This document shows, piece by piece, positions 32,352 through 41,547 of a stretch of DNA of 64,000 nt. How positions within the stretch are numbered: position 1 is the first letter of the stretch; each line of letters opens with the position of its first letter. Position numbers and translations under genes: made by a program. Below the pieces are notes generated by a model. That model was given only the letters and a program-made list of their open reading frames with translations. It did no database searches and had not been told where the DNA came from. Source of the stretch: [Clostridium] citroniae WAL-17108 (lineage in GTDB: Bacteria > Bacillota > Clostridia > Lachnospirales > Lachnospiraceae); contig NZ_JH376420.1 in NCBI RefSeq assembly GCF_000233455.1, positions 701,829-765,828 of the forward strand, written 5' to 3'.

Positions 32352-35227
32352 TGAAAAAACAAATGATCATGCTGCGCTCCGCCATTGCCCTTTCCATCAT
32401 TGCTCTGGCAACAGGCAGTACATCCCTCTACTCCCTGGCCGCTGCCCAGCCCGTTCCGCCACCTTATGCCTATCAGTGCTCCGGTGAGAATGGGGATTCC
32501 AGCAACAAAGGCTCTGTCTCATCCGGGGAAATTGGATCTTATCCAGCAAAAGATGATGCAAAAGATCACAGGGGCCGTATGGAGGATTCGTCTGAAAAGG
32601 CTGAAAGTGATGGGGATGGTTCCTCTGATGGCGGTGAAGAGGATTCCTCTAACCAGTCCAATGGCAATGAAGATGATTCCTCCGACCTGCCTGACGGCAA
32701 CGGAAATGGTTCCTCCGGCCTGCCTGGCGGCAACGGAAATGGTTCCTCCGACCTGCCTGACGGCAACGGAAATGGTTCCTCCGGCCTGCCTGACGGCAGT
32801 GAAGATGATTCCTATACCCCGCCTGACGGCAATAAAGATGATTCCTCCGGCCTGCCCGATGGCAGTGAAGATGATTCCTATACCCCGCCTGACGGCAATG
32901 AAGATAATTCCTCCAGCCAGCCTGACACTGACAGCGATAAAGACGATTTCTCTGACAAACCCGGCCATAACCAAGAGGGCTCCTCTGACCCAACCGATGG
33001 CACAAGGGAAGATCCTGACAACACAACAGGTGAAAAAGAGAACCCGGAGGACAAGCTGGAGGATCAGGATACCGCACCAGATGCCGTGTCCGCAGGCGAG
33101 AGTTGTGTTTCCAGGGAGCAAAACCGCAGCGAGCCGAGGAAAAAACAGGAGGAAGAATATGTTTTTTGCGGCTATCATTTCGATCATCATGATTGGCCTT
33201 TAGAATGGGCAGCAGGTGTTGAATTTGATGTTTCTGCGGAACTTCCAGCTGTTGTGGAATTATATGTGGATGGCCCTGACGGCCATATAGACGAACCCGA
33301 ATATCTGGATGTGGAATGGGATCTAAGTGAGGTTGATTTCACCAGGGAAGGAGAATATCCCGTTACAGGTATCCTGGATACGGATGCCTGTTCATATCCT
33401 CTGGATTGGGGCGATATCCCTTCTCCTTCCCTTATAATTGCCGTGGTCCGCAGCGGAACCATGTCATTCCAGCCCGAGGTAAATGGAAGTACGCTTCTGC
33501 TCCAATATAGAATGAATGAAACTCCCTTTCGTTTGCCTCTAATGTTCATGGAACTATATGAAAGCCTGGACAATGGTACAAGCTGGCATAATATCACTCA
33601 AAGTTCCAGGGTACGGATCAGTGATAACCAACTTTCCATTACCGGCATTTACTCAGACTCCCTGTTTCAGGCCATTGATTTAAAACTCTCCGATTATGAT
33701 CCCCATAATTCGGATATTGTGGAGGTGACCGCTGACGGCAGCATACAGTCGGTTTCCATCATTTCCTCCGGCGGTGAACAAGGCGGAGATGAATGGAATC
33801 CAGATTGCGGCAGTGTCTGGGATCCCACCCCAGCCGTGGACGGCCCCTATCCGATCATTGAGTACAAAACAGGGGCTCCCCGTCCCTTTTTCCTGGACCT
33901 GAAAATAGAAAAGGGAATCAGTGACTGGATCAACCGGGACCTATATGATCCGATCAGCGTCTTTTATGGAGGCTCCCCCCATGGATTTTGGAAAGAAAAG
34001 ATTCTGCTCCCTGTGGAATGGGATTGGGAAACAGTGAATGCCATTGATTGGGATCAAGTGGGTGATACCGTGGTCCATGGGCATTTTTCAAACGAGACAA
34101 TAGATGCCAACAGACATCTTCTGGATTTCGACCATATGCCTGAGCTTTCTTTTACAATATCCGTCTATTCTCCTGAGGCCGCATTTTTCTTATATGCTGA
34201 CGAGGAAAAACTATTTGAAGACCAGACAGCCCGCTTTCAGTTTTACAACTGTCAGGACCAGGTTATTTCCCTGGGTGATCCCTCTATGCTGACGGTCTGG
34301 TGCTCTTTAGACGGCAGGGATACATGGTATGATATCACAGATGCGCCAAATGTAATTCTGACCGGCAATTCCCTTTCGGTATCCCATTTAAGCCGGAAAC
34401 ATCTGGATGGCCTGGGATACACGTTTCAGATCGAACAGTCAGCTGATCCGGACCGTGAATCATTTTCCTCTACCCTAAGTGTATACCACAATATCTATGG
34501 TATTTCGTTCGGGACGGATATTGGCGGTAACCGGGGCGGCGGTAACCGGCAGGAGCAGCCCCCGGAAGGACTGTTTGACACAGAGGGATCAGAAGATGAG
34601 TCCAATGAGGAACCGCCGGTGGAGATTCCTCCGGATCCTGATATTCCCCCTTCCCCTGATCCTTCGCCTGATCCGCCGCTTCCTCCTAATCATGACGGGC
34701 AGGAATCCCCTGATTCCGGGGATGGGCATCAGGATGGTGATGGGAATCAAGGTGGTAATGGGAGCCATGGCGGCGATGGAACTAAAAATAGTGTTATCAG
34801 CAATGGGGCAACGTCTAAAAAGGATACTCTCATAACAGCAATTCCGCCGGAAACTTCCCCATATAATAGCCTGGATATCCCCGATTCCGCCCTCTTATCC
34901 CCACCTTCCATCGGACCGGTCAAGGCTGTCGATGCGCCCGTGGACGCTGGTGCAGTATTGGAGAAGGACAGGGGTACACCGGGAACAGAGATTCCCGATC
35001 AAGTCCCACACAATGCGGAACAGGACCCGGCGGACACAAACACAACGGCGGATGTCCAAAACAAAGAACACAAAGCTCCGTCTGCACCAACCGGGACAGA
35101 ACCGCCTGACATTTCGGAGAAACCACCTGCCAAGTCGGTCTGGAATGCCACTGCACGAAAGCTTACCGGCGCTGTTGCTGTGCTTTTCGGCGGAATTGCC
35201 GGTTTTTGGATGACAAGGAGGCGATGA
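32348..35227 (+). CDS. Large repeat-rich surface protein with C-terminal membrane anchor
   Basis: 959 residues. An N-terminal signal segment (LRSAIALSIIALATGSTSLYSLAAA by its span, about 8-32) precedes an acidic 11-residue repeat region (about 108-195). Two or three related beta-sandwich modules with VEFDVSAELPAVVELYVDG and EWDLSEVDFTREGEYPVTG follow (about 270-470 and 500-710). A Pro/Asp-rich stalk leads to a final hydrophobic segment and RRR (about 935-959). No LPXTG motif is seen. It lies between a response regulator and its probable kinase, so it may be a sensory or competence-like accessory protein. Function unknown. Confidence 0.8.
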   Translation: MMKKQMIMLRSAIALSIIALATGSTSLYSLAAAQPVPPPYAYQCSGENGDSSNKGSVSSGEIGSYPAKDDAKDHRGRMEDSSEKAESDGDGSSDGGEEDSSNQSNGNEDDSSDLPDGNGNGSSGLPGGNGNGSSDLPDGNGNGSSGLPDGSEDDSYTPPDGNKDDSSGLPDGSEDDSYTPPDGNEDNSSSQPDTDSDKDDFSDKPGHNQEGSSDPTDGTREDPDNTTGEKENPEDKLEDQDTAPDAVSAGESCVSREQNRSEPRKKQEEEYVFCGYHFDHHDWPLEWAAGVEFDVSAELPAVVELYVDGPDGHIDEPEYLDVEWDLSEVDFTREGEYPVTGILDTDACSYPLDWGDIPSPSLIIAVVRSGTMSFQPEVNGSTLLLQYRMNETPFRLPLMFMELYESLDNGTSWHNITQSSRVRISDNQLSITGIYSDSLFQAIDLKLSDYDPHNSDIVEVTADGSIQSVSIISSGGEQGGDEWNPDCGSVWDPTPAVDGPYPIIEYKTGAPRPFFLDLKIEKGISDWINRDLYDPISVFYGGSPHGFWKEKILLPVEWDWETVNAIDWDQVGDTVVHGHFSNETIDANRHLLDFDHMPELSFTISVYSPEAAFFLYADEEKLFEDQTARFQFYNCQDQVISLGDPSMLTVWCSLDGRDTWYDITDAPNVILTGNSLSVSHLSRKHLDGLGYTFQIEQSADPDRESFSSTLSVYHNIYGISFGTDIGGNRGGGNRQEQPPEGLFDTEGSEDESNEEPPVEIPPDPDIPPSPDPSPDPPLPPNHDGQESPDSGDGHQDGDGNQGGNGSHGGDGTKNSVISNGATSKKDTLITAIPPETSPYNSLDIPDSALLSPPSIGPVKAVDAPVDAGAVLEKDRGTPGTEIPDQVPHNAEQDPADTNTTADVQNKEHKAPSAPTGTEPPDISEKPPAKSVWNATARKLTGAVAVLFGGIAGFWMTRRR
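32672..32930. repeat. 33-bp coding repeat (11 residues), about eight copies
   Basis: Units such as NGSSGLPDGNG, DDSSGLPDGSE and DDSYTPPDGNE repeat in frame. The first four units are nearly identical in DNA, so copy number is likely variable. Confidence 0.85.
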
Positions 35228-35261
35228 TATCAGAACACCCTATGATTGGAAGCGCATTGTA

Positions 35262-37145
35262 TTGCTTTTTTGTGCTGTATTATGCGCTGCCTCCCTCTTT
35301 TTTCTACAGTATCAATATGATAATAAATATAGCGCCTCTGCTGTTTACGGAAAGCAAGGGGTCCTGGACTTAAGTACTTCCATGGATGCGCACCCGCTGA
35401 ATATTCTGACGTATGGCTGGGAATTTTATCCTCAAAAGCGTTTGGACCCAGGTACATTTGACGGACATCATCCCCAATATCTATTCTTAGGCCAATACGG
35501 CGGTTTTGAAGGCAAAGGCAGTACCGGCTCCCCCCACGGATCCGCTACCTACCGCCTGAATATCCTGCTTCCGTCCAAACCGGATGAATACGCTTTGGAA
35601 CTTCCTGAGATCTATTCCGCCTCCCGTGTCTGGATCAATGGCAGTCTGGTCAGCCGTTTAGGCGATATTTCCGGTTCCGGCCAGCCCGCTATCCGCACAG
35701 GGATGGTCACGTTTCAGGCAGCCAGCCAGGCAGAGATCGTAGTGCAGGCAGCCGATCATATCCACTACTACAGCGGTATGATCTATCCGCCCGCATTCGG
35801 AACCATGGAAACTGTATCAGATTTGATCTCCTTCCGCCTTATGCGCACCTGCATTATGGTGATATCCTCATTCACCATAGGGATCATGTATCTTATGATC
35901 GGCATAAGGACCGGAGAAGAACGGCGACAGATGATCCTGTTTGCTTTAACCAGCCTTCTGTTTGCCCTCCATGCCACCTATCCCCTGCTCCATTTGTTCG
36001 GTGCAGGATACTGGTCCTACCGTTTGGAAGATACCAGTTTTTTTCTCTTCCTTTTAGCAGTCACTACCCTTCATTGTAGTTTATGCAGGATCAGCGGCAG
36101 CCCTCAGCGGATTGTTCTCAGCCTTGGCGGTTTTATTGTACTGCTCACCCTGGTCATCCCCTCTTTTCTGATTAATGACAGCTTAAATGCAATGATGGCC
36201 TATTCTGTTTTTCTGGACAGCTGCAAGCTGCTCCTTTTCAGCTGGCTCATTGTAACCGCATGTTTCAATAAACAGCGCGATGAACGGATCAACGGACTGC
36301 TGCTCGCAGGGCTTTGTATCATTGCGGTGTCTCTTCTGTTCCAGACAGCCCTGCCTGTATTTGAACCAATACGATTTGGATGGCAGACTGAAAATGCCGG
36401 CTTTGCATTCATACTTATCCTGGGAGGCGGCCTTTGGTTTGATACGGTCAAAGCTTACGCTGACCGTGCTGCTCTGACTGAAAATGTACGTCTGATGAAA
36501 AAGCAATTTTCCCTTCAGGAAGAGAATTACCGGCTCATTACCGGAAATTTTGCGGAAATACGCCGGATGCGCCACGATCTGCGCCATCACCTCAATACAA
36601 TAAAGGAACTGGCTGGACAGCATCAATACGAGGAACTTGAACATTACATCATGGGCTGGGAAGACAGTTCAGAACAGGCCACCCGTCCCGCCCTATGTGA
36701 AAATCAGGCAGCCAATGCCATTTTGAATTATTACCAGCAGGCTGCAGATGAAAAAAACATTTCCCTGCGTTTAAAAGTAGCACTGCCATCTGAACTAAAA
36801 CTGGAAGGGTGGAATCTGGGAATCCTTTTGGGCAACCTTTTGGAAAATGCCATTGAAGCCTCTGAAAAACTGCCGGAAGAAATGCGCCTGGTAAAGGTTT
36901 ATTCCAGAGTTGCAAACGGCAACCTCCTTCTGACTGTCAAGAACCATTGGTCCGGTGAATTTCTGGCTTCCGGAGAACAGGTATATTCCACCAAGCACCA
37001 GGGCGTTGGAATCGGTCTGTCCAGTGTCCGCAGCCTTGTAAAGAAAAAGGGCGGCCAATTTTTCATCAGTCCCAATGAACCGGATTTTACAGTTTCCGTG
37101 GTATTATGGAATGTTGCGGACCAGAACAGGTTTATAAGGGAATGA
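35262..37145 (+). CDS. Membrane sensor histidine kinase (7TM, GHKL/AgrC-type catalytic end)
   Basis: 627 residues from a TTG at 35262. One N-terminal membrane segment, an outside jelly-roll-like domain (about 40-180, with WINGSLVSRLGD), and about seven membrane helices (about 185-390) are followed by a coiled coil. The phospho-acceptor region is RMRHDLRHHLNTIKEL, the N box NLLENAIEASE and the G box HQGVGIGLSSVRSLV. This is the 7TMR-DISM plus HATPase layout. The strongest ribosome site (AGGAGG, 35216-35221) lies too far upstream for the TTG; see findings. Probable partner is the LytTR regulator at 31632. Confidence 0.88.
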   Translation: MLFCAVLCAASLFFLQYQYDNKYSASAVYGKQGVLDLSTSMDAHPLNILTYGWEFYPQKRLDPGTFDGHHPQYLFLGQYGGFEGKGSTGSPHGSATYRLNILLPSKPDEYALELPEIYSASRVWINGSLVSRLGDISGSGQPAIRTGMVTFQAASQAEIVVQAADHIHYYSGMIYPPAFGTMETVSDLISFRLMRTCIMVISSFTIGIMYLMIGIRTGEERRQMILFALTSLLFALHATYPLLHLFGAGYWSYRLEDTSFFLFLLAVTTLHCSLCRISGSPQRIVLSLGGFIVLLTLVIPSFLINDSLNAMMAYSVFLDSCKLLLFSWLIVTACFNKQRDERINGLLLAGLCIIAVSLLFQTALPVFEPIRFGWQTENAGFAFILILGGGLWFDTVKAYADRAALTENVRLMKKQFSLQEENYRLITGNFAEIRRMRHDLRHHLNTIKELAGQHQYEELEHYIMGWEDSSEQATRPALCENQAANAILNYYQQAADEKNISLRLKVALPSELKLEGWNLGILLGNLLENAIEASEKLPEEMRLVKVYSRVANGNLLLTVKNHWSGEFLASGEQVYSTKHQGVGIGLSSVRSLVKKKGGQFFISPNEPDFTVSVVLWNVADQNRFIRE

Positions 37146-37215
37146 AGTTATAGAATCATATAATAAGAGCGCTTTTTCATATAATAGGGAGTTCCAGAGG
37201 ATTTTACTGCGTTGA

Positions 37216-37244
37216 AAAAGAGAGCCGGACCGGCTCTCTTTTAT
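37216..37244. terminator. Bidirectional intrinsic terminator
   Basis: AAAGAGAGCCGG/CCGGCTCTCTTT forms a long perfect stem with A and T tracts on either side, between the converging kinase gene and the secreted protein at 37292. Confidence 0.85.
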
Positions 37245-37291
37245 ATCCGTGTTATCATATTCTCTTTGTAGACACCTGCAATATGGGAATA

Positions 37292-39232
37292 TCATTCAAT
37301 CCATTCGCCCTTTTCATTCACAGTATATCCATCCGGGGTAGTTGTCCTTACCAGCAGCTGCCCTTGTCCGGCCCCCTGTTCCTGGCTGAAATAATACCAT
37401 TTTCCATCAATCTGATTCCACCCGGTACACATAGCGCCCTGTTTTCCGTCTGCTGATGGATTCAGGTAAAATTTCCTTCCGTCAGGAGCCGTAAACCATC
37501 CGGTTACCATATGGCCATCCTGGTCAAAGTAATACCAGTTGTAGTTTCCATTATAATACAGATATCCCCACTGATCCCGATAAGAATTACCATAACTGAA
37601 TGTCCACTTATCCCCATCCACCGACCAGTATTCCGTATCATCATGTCCTTCACCGTCATCGCCATCATCTGTATCCGGCATCTCTGCATCTGAATAATCG
37701 TAAATATCCCCAATTCCAAAGATAACGGAATATTTACCCGTCTCACCTGCATCCAATGACAGATCCAGCCATGAGCAAGCCATACCGCTGTCCATATCTT
37801 CCAAATCCTCCTCAGGCAAGTCTCCTGCAAATATATTGCTGAACCGGTTTCCATAGTAACCGTACCACCATCTGTCAATGGGAGCCTCACTTTCATCATC
37901 ATCTTTGACAACAAAAGCATTTACATACTCGTTCACTTCCTCTTGGCTGTAATCGCGTCCCAGCATCAGGATCCCATCATCCGTCCGTTGAACTTTTGCC
38001 ATGTCATCCCTGCCCACACATGTATCTGCATCTAAACCAAGGGAAAATCCGATTTCTTTATCATCTGTTGTATTTTCCACATAGTAGGTCAATCTGACAT
38101 AAGAAACATCGTCAATCGGTATGATTTCTGCCCTTAAGTAAATCTCCAGACCGTTTTTATCCGCTTTCAGATCATCGCTGAAATAAAGAGTATCTGAGCT
38201 GCGGCTATCTGCCATAAGGATTCTGGATCTATATCCACTGTAACTGCTTTTTATATAAGTCTCTCCATTATATCCGCCTATATCGAATCCGTTCCGCTCT
38301 AAGATAAACTTCATATTACCATTATCATCTTCCGCTATCAGCTCTGGAATGTCGTTTTGCGAAACAACATTATTTAAGGCTGCTGCCATCAAAAGTTGAG
38401 GCTGGACCACTTCCGGTTTTAACAAATCCGGGTCTAACTGGTCCGGATCCATCTGGTCCGGGTCTAACTGGTCCGGATCCACCTGGTCTTGGGGAGGTAT
38501 GTTCTCATTTTTCTCCTGATCATCGATCAGATCATCATCGTTCTTCACATCATCCTGGGAATTCTTATCATCTGTACCATTTCCCTCATCTAAATCTTTA
38601 TCCTTGTCCGGAGCGTCTTGATGGGATGAGTTCTCTCCGTTCTCGGTGTTCTCGGTGTTTTCGGTTCCGGTTTCTCCACTCTCGGGTCCATTGTTTTCGG
38701 TTCCGGTTTCTCCGCTCCCGGTTCCATTATTTCCGGTTCCTTCGGTTCCGTTTTCCCCGCTCCCGGTCCCTTCACTCCCGGATTCATTATTCCCGGATTC
38801 ATTATTCCCGGTTTCTTCACCTCCGGCTCCTTCGTTCCCGGTCTCTCCACCTCCGGCTCCTTCGTTCCCGGCTCCTTCACTTCCGGCTCCATTGTTCCCA
38901 GTTCCTTCACTTCCGGCTCCTTCGTTCCCAGTTTCCTGGTTTCCGGCTCCTTCGTTCCCAGTTTCCTCGTTTCCGGTTCCTTCACTTCCGGCTTCCTCTT
39001 TCCCGGTTCCTTCACTTCCGGCTTCTTCATCACCGGTATCTTTAATTCCAGTCCCTCTGTTTCCAGTTTCCTCCTGTCCCTCTTCTTTCGACATCTCTGT
39101 CTTCCCGGTTTCTTCCTGAGCCAGAGCTGTAAGCGGAGCATTGCTTGCCGCAAGACAGATGGTCACTGCATAAGCTGCTGCCTTTGGGCCAAACCCCTTA
39201 ATCTTCCTCACCCTGCTATATGATTTCCGCAT
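37292..39232 (-). CDS. Secreted wall-binding protein with long Gly/Glu/Thr repeat region
   Basis: 646 residues. Signal peptide ends near LTALAQEE. Residues about 45-200 are a low-complexity tract of five-residue units (TGNEG, AGSEG, TGNNG). An Asp-rich hinge with DPDQLDPDQMDPDQ follows. The central domain (about 290-520) is a beta-rich fold that may bind carbohydrate (IYLRAEIIPIDDVSYVRLTYYVENT). The end has choline-binding-type repeats NWYYFDQDGHMVTGW and WNQIDGKWYYFSQ. It is likely wall-attached; the ligand of the central domain is unknown. Confidence 0.85.
   Translation of the reverse strand: MRKSYSRVRKIKGFGPKAAAYAVTICLAASNAPLTALAQEETGKTEMSKEEGQEETGNRGTGIKDTGDEEAGSEGTGKEEAGSEGTGNEETGNEGAGNQETGNEGAGSEGTGNNGAGSEGAGNEGAGGGETGNEGAGGEETGNNESGNNESGSEGTGSGENGTEGTGNNGTGSGETGTENNGPESGETGTENTENTENGENSSHQDAPDKDKDLDEGNGTDDKNSQDDVKNDDDLIDDQEKNENIPPQDQVDPDQLDPDQMDPDQLDPDLLKPEVVQPQLLMAAALNNVVSQNDIPELIAEDDNGNMKFILERNGFDIGGYNGETYIKSSYSGYRSRILMADSRSSDTLYFSDDLKADKNGLEIYLRAEIIPIDDVSYVRLTYYVENTTDDKEIGFSLGLDADTCVGRDDMAKVQRTDDGILMLGRDYSQEEVNEYVNAFVVKDDDESEAPIDRWWYGYYGNRFSNIFAGDLPEEDLEDMDSGMACSWLDLSLDAGETGKYSVIFGIGDIYDYSDAEMPDTDDGDDGEGHDDTEYWSVDGDKWTFSYGNSYRDQWGYLYYNGNYNWYYFDQDGHMVTGWFTAPDGRKFYLNPSADGKQGAMCTGWNQIDGKWYYFSQEQGAGQGQLLVRTTTPDGYTVNEKGEWIE
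38645..39050. repeat. 15-bp-unit coding repeat tract
   Basis: Imperfect 15-bp units encode (T/A)G(N/S)E(G/E) pentapeptides over about 400 bases. The opposite strand stays open through the tract, which produces spurious reading frames there. Confidence 0.8.
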
Positions 39233-39505
39233 ACACTGCTTCCTCCTTTAAATTACTTTAAATTACAAATTCTTATTGTAACTATAGCAAAAAACATAAA
39301 ACAAGAGGATGCCTTGTGAAATAAGTCAATTTTATTGATACAAAAGTCATTCATGAAAACACAGAGCCCAAGGGACAGCGGTGATGCACATCAGATAAAC
39401 CATTAAAGGCATCCTTCCTGGAATGGCCGCAAATGCAAGCGGGTTTTACATTGCAATGGCACCTGTAGAACCGCTGGGATTACATGGCATTGTTTTCTAC
39501 ATACC

Positions 39506-39548
39506 AAAAGGCTGCTATGAAATTCGGCTATCTTCATAGCAGCCTTTT
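39506..39548 (-). terminator. Intrinsic terminator after the beta-hydroxyacid dehydrogenase
   Basis: AAAAGGCTGCTATGAA and its complement form a 16-bp stem with an 11-nt loop; T tract on the minus strand. The rest of 39233-39505 holds the promoter side of the gene at 37292 and no visible gene. Confidence 0.75.
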
Positions 39549-39566
39549 ATACTTTTTCATTCATTC

Positions 39567-40478
39567 TCATTTATCGTTATCGGCAAACGGTTGTATCACC
39601 ACATCCGACTCCTGTTCCGCAACCCGGACAATGGAACTGCAGTCATCTGATCCAAATCCGCAGTTCTGAGCAACGCGGATATTTTCCCTGGCCAGATTTC
39701 CCAACTTCATCGGCACCTGCAAGCTTCTTGCCATATCCAGGGCCATGTCTACATCCTTGGCCATAAGATCCGTGGTAAATCCCGGCTTGAAATTGCGCTT
39801 AAATGTAAAGTTCTCCATTTTTACACGTCCGGCAAAGCTTTCCCCTGAGCCTGAGTTCACCACGGACATCAGTACCTGTGGATCCAGTCCTGCCTTGACA
39901 GCCAGCGCCAGGACCTCGGACGCAGCGCTCAGATTCAGGGCAAACAGCATCTGGTTGCATGCTTTTGCAATATCCCCTGAGCCAACGGGTCCAACCGGTA
40001 TGATCTTATCTCCCATTACCTCCAGTATAGGACGCACCTGTTCCAGGGTGTCAACATTCCCTCCAACCATAATTGTCAGGGTTCCCTCCGCTGCTCCCTT
40101 GGCGCCGCCGGTTACCGGGGCATCCAGCATTCTGACCCCTTTTTTTTCCAGTTTCTTGCTGATTCTTTGAGTGCTGGCATAATCCGAACTGCCCATATCC
40201 ATAAATATCTTTCCTTCATCCAGGCCTTCATACACTCCGTTTTCGCCAAACATTACTTCTTCCACCACCCGTGAATCCGGCAGCATGGTAATGATCACAT
40301 CGCTGTGCTCAGCAATCTCTTTGGGAGTTTGTCTGGCAATCCCGCCTTCTTCTGCCAGGGGCTTTACGTGCACATCCGTTCTGGCATAAATATTCACCTG
40401 ATATCCTGCTTTTAAAAGGAGCCTTGCCATGGGCGTTCCCATGATCCCAAGTCCGATAAAGCCTATCTTCTGCATCAT
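39567..40478 (-). CDS. NAD(P)-dependent beta-hydroxyacid dehydrogenase (GarR/3-HIBADH family)
   Basis: 303 residues from the ATG pair at 40478, behind GGAGG. Rossmann motif IGFIGLGIMGTPMARLL, substrate motif MDMGSSDYAST in the place of the family DxS, the loop DAPVTGGAKGAAEGTLTIMVGG, and the catalytic Lys in SGDIAKACNQML. Family members reduce tartronate semialdehyde or oxidise 3-hydroxyisobutyrate and related acids. The tail DNDK and the lone position give no hint of the pathway. No regulator is nearby. Confidence 0.88.
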   Translation of the reverse strand: MMQKIGFIGLGIMGTPMARLLLKAGYQVNIYARTDVHVKPLAEEGGIARQTPKEIAEHSDVIITMLPDSRVVEEVMFGENGVYEGLDEGKIFMDMGSSDYASTQRISKKLEKKGVRMLDAPVTGGAKGAAEGTLTIMVGGNVDTLEQVRPILEVMGDKIIPVGPVGSGDIAKACNQMLFALNLSAASEVLALAVKAGLDPQVLMSVVNSGSGESFAGRVKMENFTFKRNFKPGFTTDLMAKDVDMALDMARSLQVPMKLGNLARENIRVAQNCGFGSDDCSSIVRVAEQESDVVIQPFADNDK

Positions 40479-40547
40479 TTCCACCTCCAAAAGGGCAGAC
40501 ATCCGTCTGCTGTATTTAGTTTTATCATTGTTACAGAAACGGGAAGA

Positions 40548-41192
40548 TCATACGCTTCTCCGCATAGCTGCCAATTCCAGAAAACGAAGCTGTGATGGGG
40601 TGCCGCTTATCTTTTCTTTTTCCGGGAATTCCTGATCGAAGTGATTGACTGCAGATTCATCCGCTTCGTAGATTCCATCCTCCACATAGCGTCCGCTGAT
40701 TCCATTGAGAGCACCTTTGTACAACTCACAGGCCTGAAGTGCTGCGGCATACATATTGTCAGCGGTCCGGATTCCCAGTTCCTCGGCAGGAATAAAACCT
40801 CGGCGTGAATAGTAATCCGGATCACCGCAGAGCAGAATTGCCCTGTACCCCAGATTCCGGGCTATTTCTTTGGTATGTTCGATCATTTTCCTTCCAACAC
40901 CGGACCGCTGGTATTGGGGCAGAACGGAAATCGGCCCCAAACTCAGCACCTGGTAATCCTGTCCGTCATCCCCATGGATGATCCCCTTTACACAGACCAC
41001 ATTTCCAATGATCCTGTCCCCATCCTTGGCCACATAGTCCAGTTCACCCACAAAAGCGGGGCGGCTGCGCATAACATGGAGAAGGTAATGTTCACAACAT
41101 CCTGGGGAATAAATATTCCAAAATGCCTCACGGGTCATATTTTCGGTCTGACGGTAGTCTTCAGGCTGTTCAAGCCTTAACTTTATACTCAT
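40548..41192 (-). CDS. GNAT-family N-acetyltransferase
   Basis: 214 residues from the ATG at 41192, behind GGAGGG. The acetyl-CoA loop is SVLPQYQRSGVGRKMIEHTKEIA (Q-x-x-G-x-G type), followed by GYRAILLCGDPDYYSRRGFIPA, the usual end of the fold. A C-terminal extension of about 50 residues goes beyond a single GNAT domain. The N-terminal part (LRLEQPEDYRQTENMTREAFWNIY) matches uncharacterised YhbS-like acetyltransferases. Substrate unknown. Confidence 0.85.
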   Translation of the reverse strand: MSIKLRLEQPEDYRQTENMTREAFWNIYSPGCCEHYLLHVMRSRPAFVGELDYVAKDGDRIIGNVVCVKGIIHGDDGQDYQVLSLGPISVLPQYQRSGVGRKMIEHTKEIARNLGYRAILLCGDPDYYSRRGFIPAEELGIRTADNMYAAALQACELYKGALNGISGRYVEDGIYEADESAVNHFDQEFPEKEKISGTPSQLRFLELAAMRRSV

Positions 41193-41257
41193 CGTATGAT
41201 CTCCCTCCATCTATTACTGTCGTTTTCACCATATACGATTATAAAGGTATTATAGTA

Positions 41258-41297
41258 TAAAAAAACAGGAAAAGATAGCCATCATCTTCTCCTGTTT
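41258..41297 (-). terminator. Intrinsic terminator
   Basis: AACAGGAgAAGAT/ATcTTTTCCTGTT stem followed by seven Ts on the minus strand. Between this and the terminator at 41498 lie about 200 bases without a recognisable gene. Confidence 0.65.
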
Positions 41298-41497
41298 CAT
41301 CTCTATTTTATCATTGCCCAATGCCGGAGAATGGTTCCACCTGAGTGGATTCTGCTGCAGGTAATTCCATGGAAAAAGTTTCTATGGGAATGGATTCCGA
41401 TGGAACGGCGTTCCGGAACTGTTTCATCATACCGTCCAAATGTGGTAATTTTATGATAGATGGGTGATCCCAACAGCCCTGTCACCAGGGATTCCAA

Positions 41498-41541
41498 TAA
41501 AAAAGATATGGATCACAGACTCCCTGTACCCATATCCTTTT
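41498..41541 (-). terminator. Intrinsic terminator of the two-component operon
   Basis: GGATATGG/CCATATC stem, 18-nt loop, then six Ts on the minus strand, just past the kinase stop at 41548. Confidence 0.65.
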
Positions 41542-41547
41542 TCATTG

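Noticed and set aside
32672-32930. Regular 33-bp repeats as a possible CRISPR array
   Set aside because: There are no unique spacers; the units are contiguous, in frame and part of a surface protein.
38626-39119. Long plus-strand frames rich in Ser, Pro and Arg
   Set aside because: They arise from the complement of the 15-bp repeat tract in the secreted protein on the minus strand.
41303-41497. A 64-codon minus-strand frame
   Set aside because: No ribosome site and no protein-like pattern; kept only as an unexplained interval between terminators.
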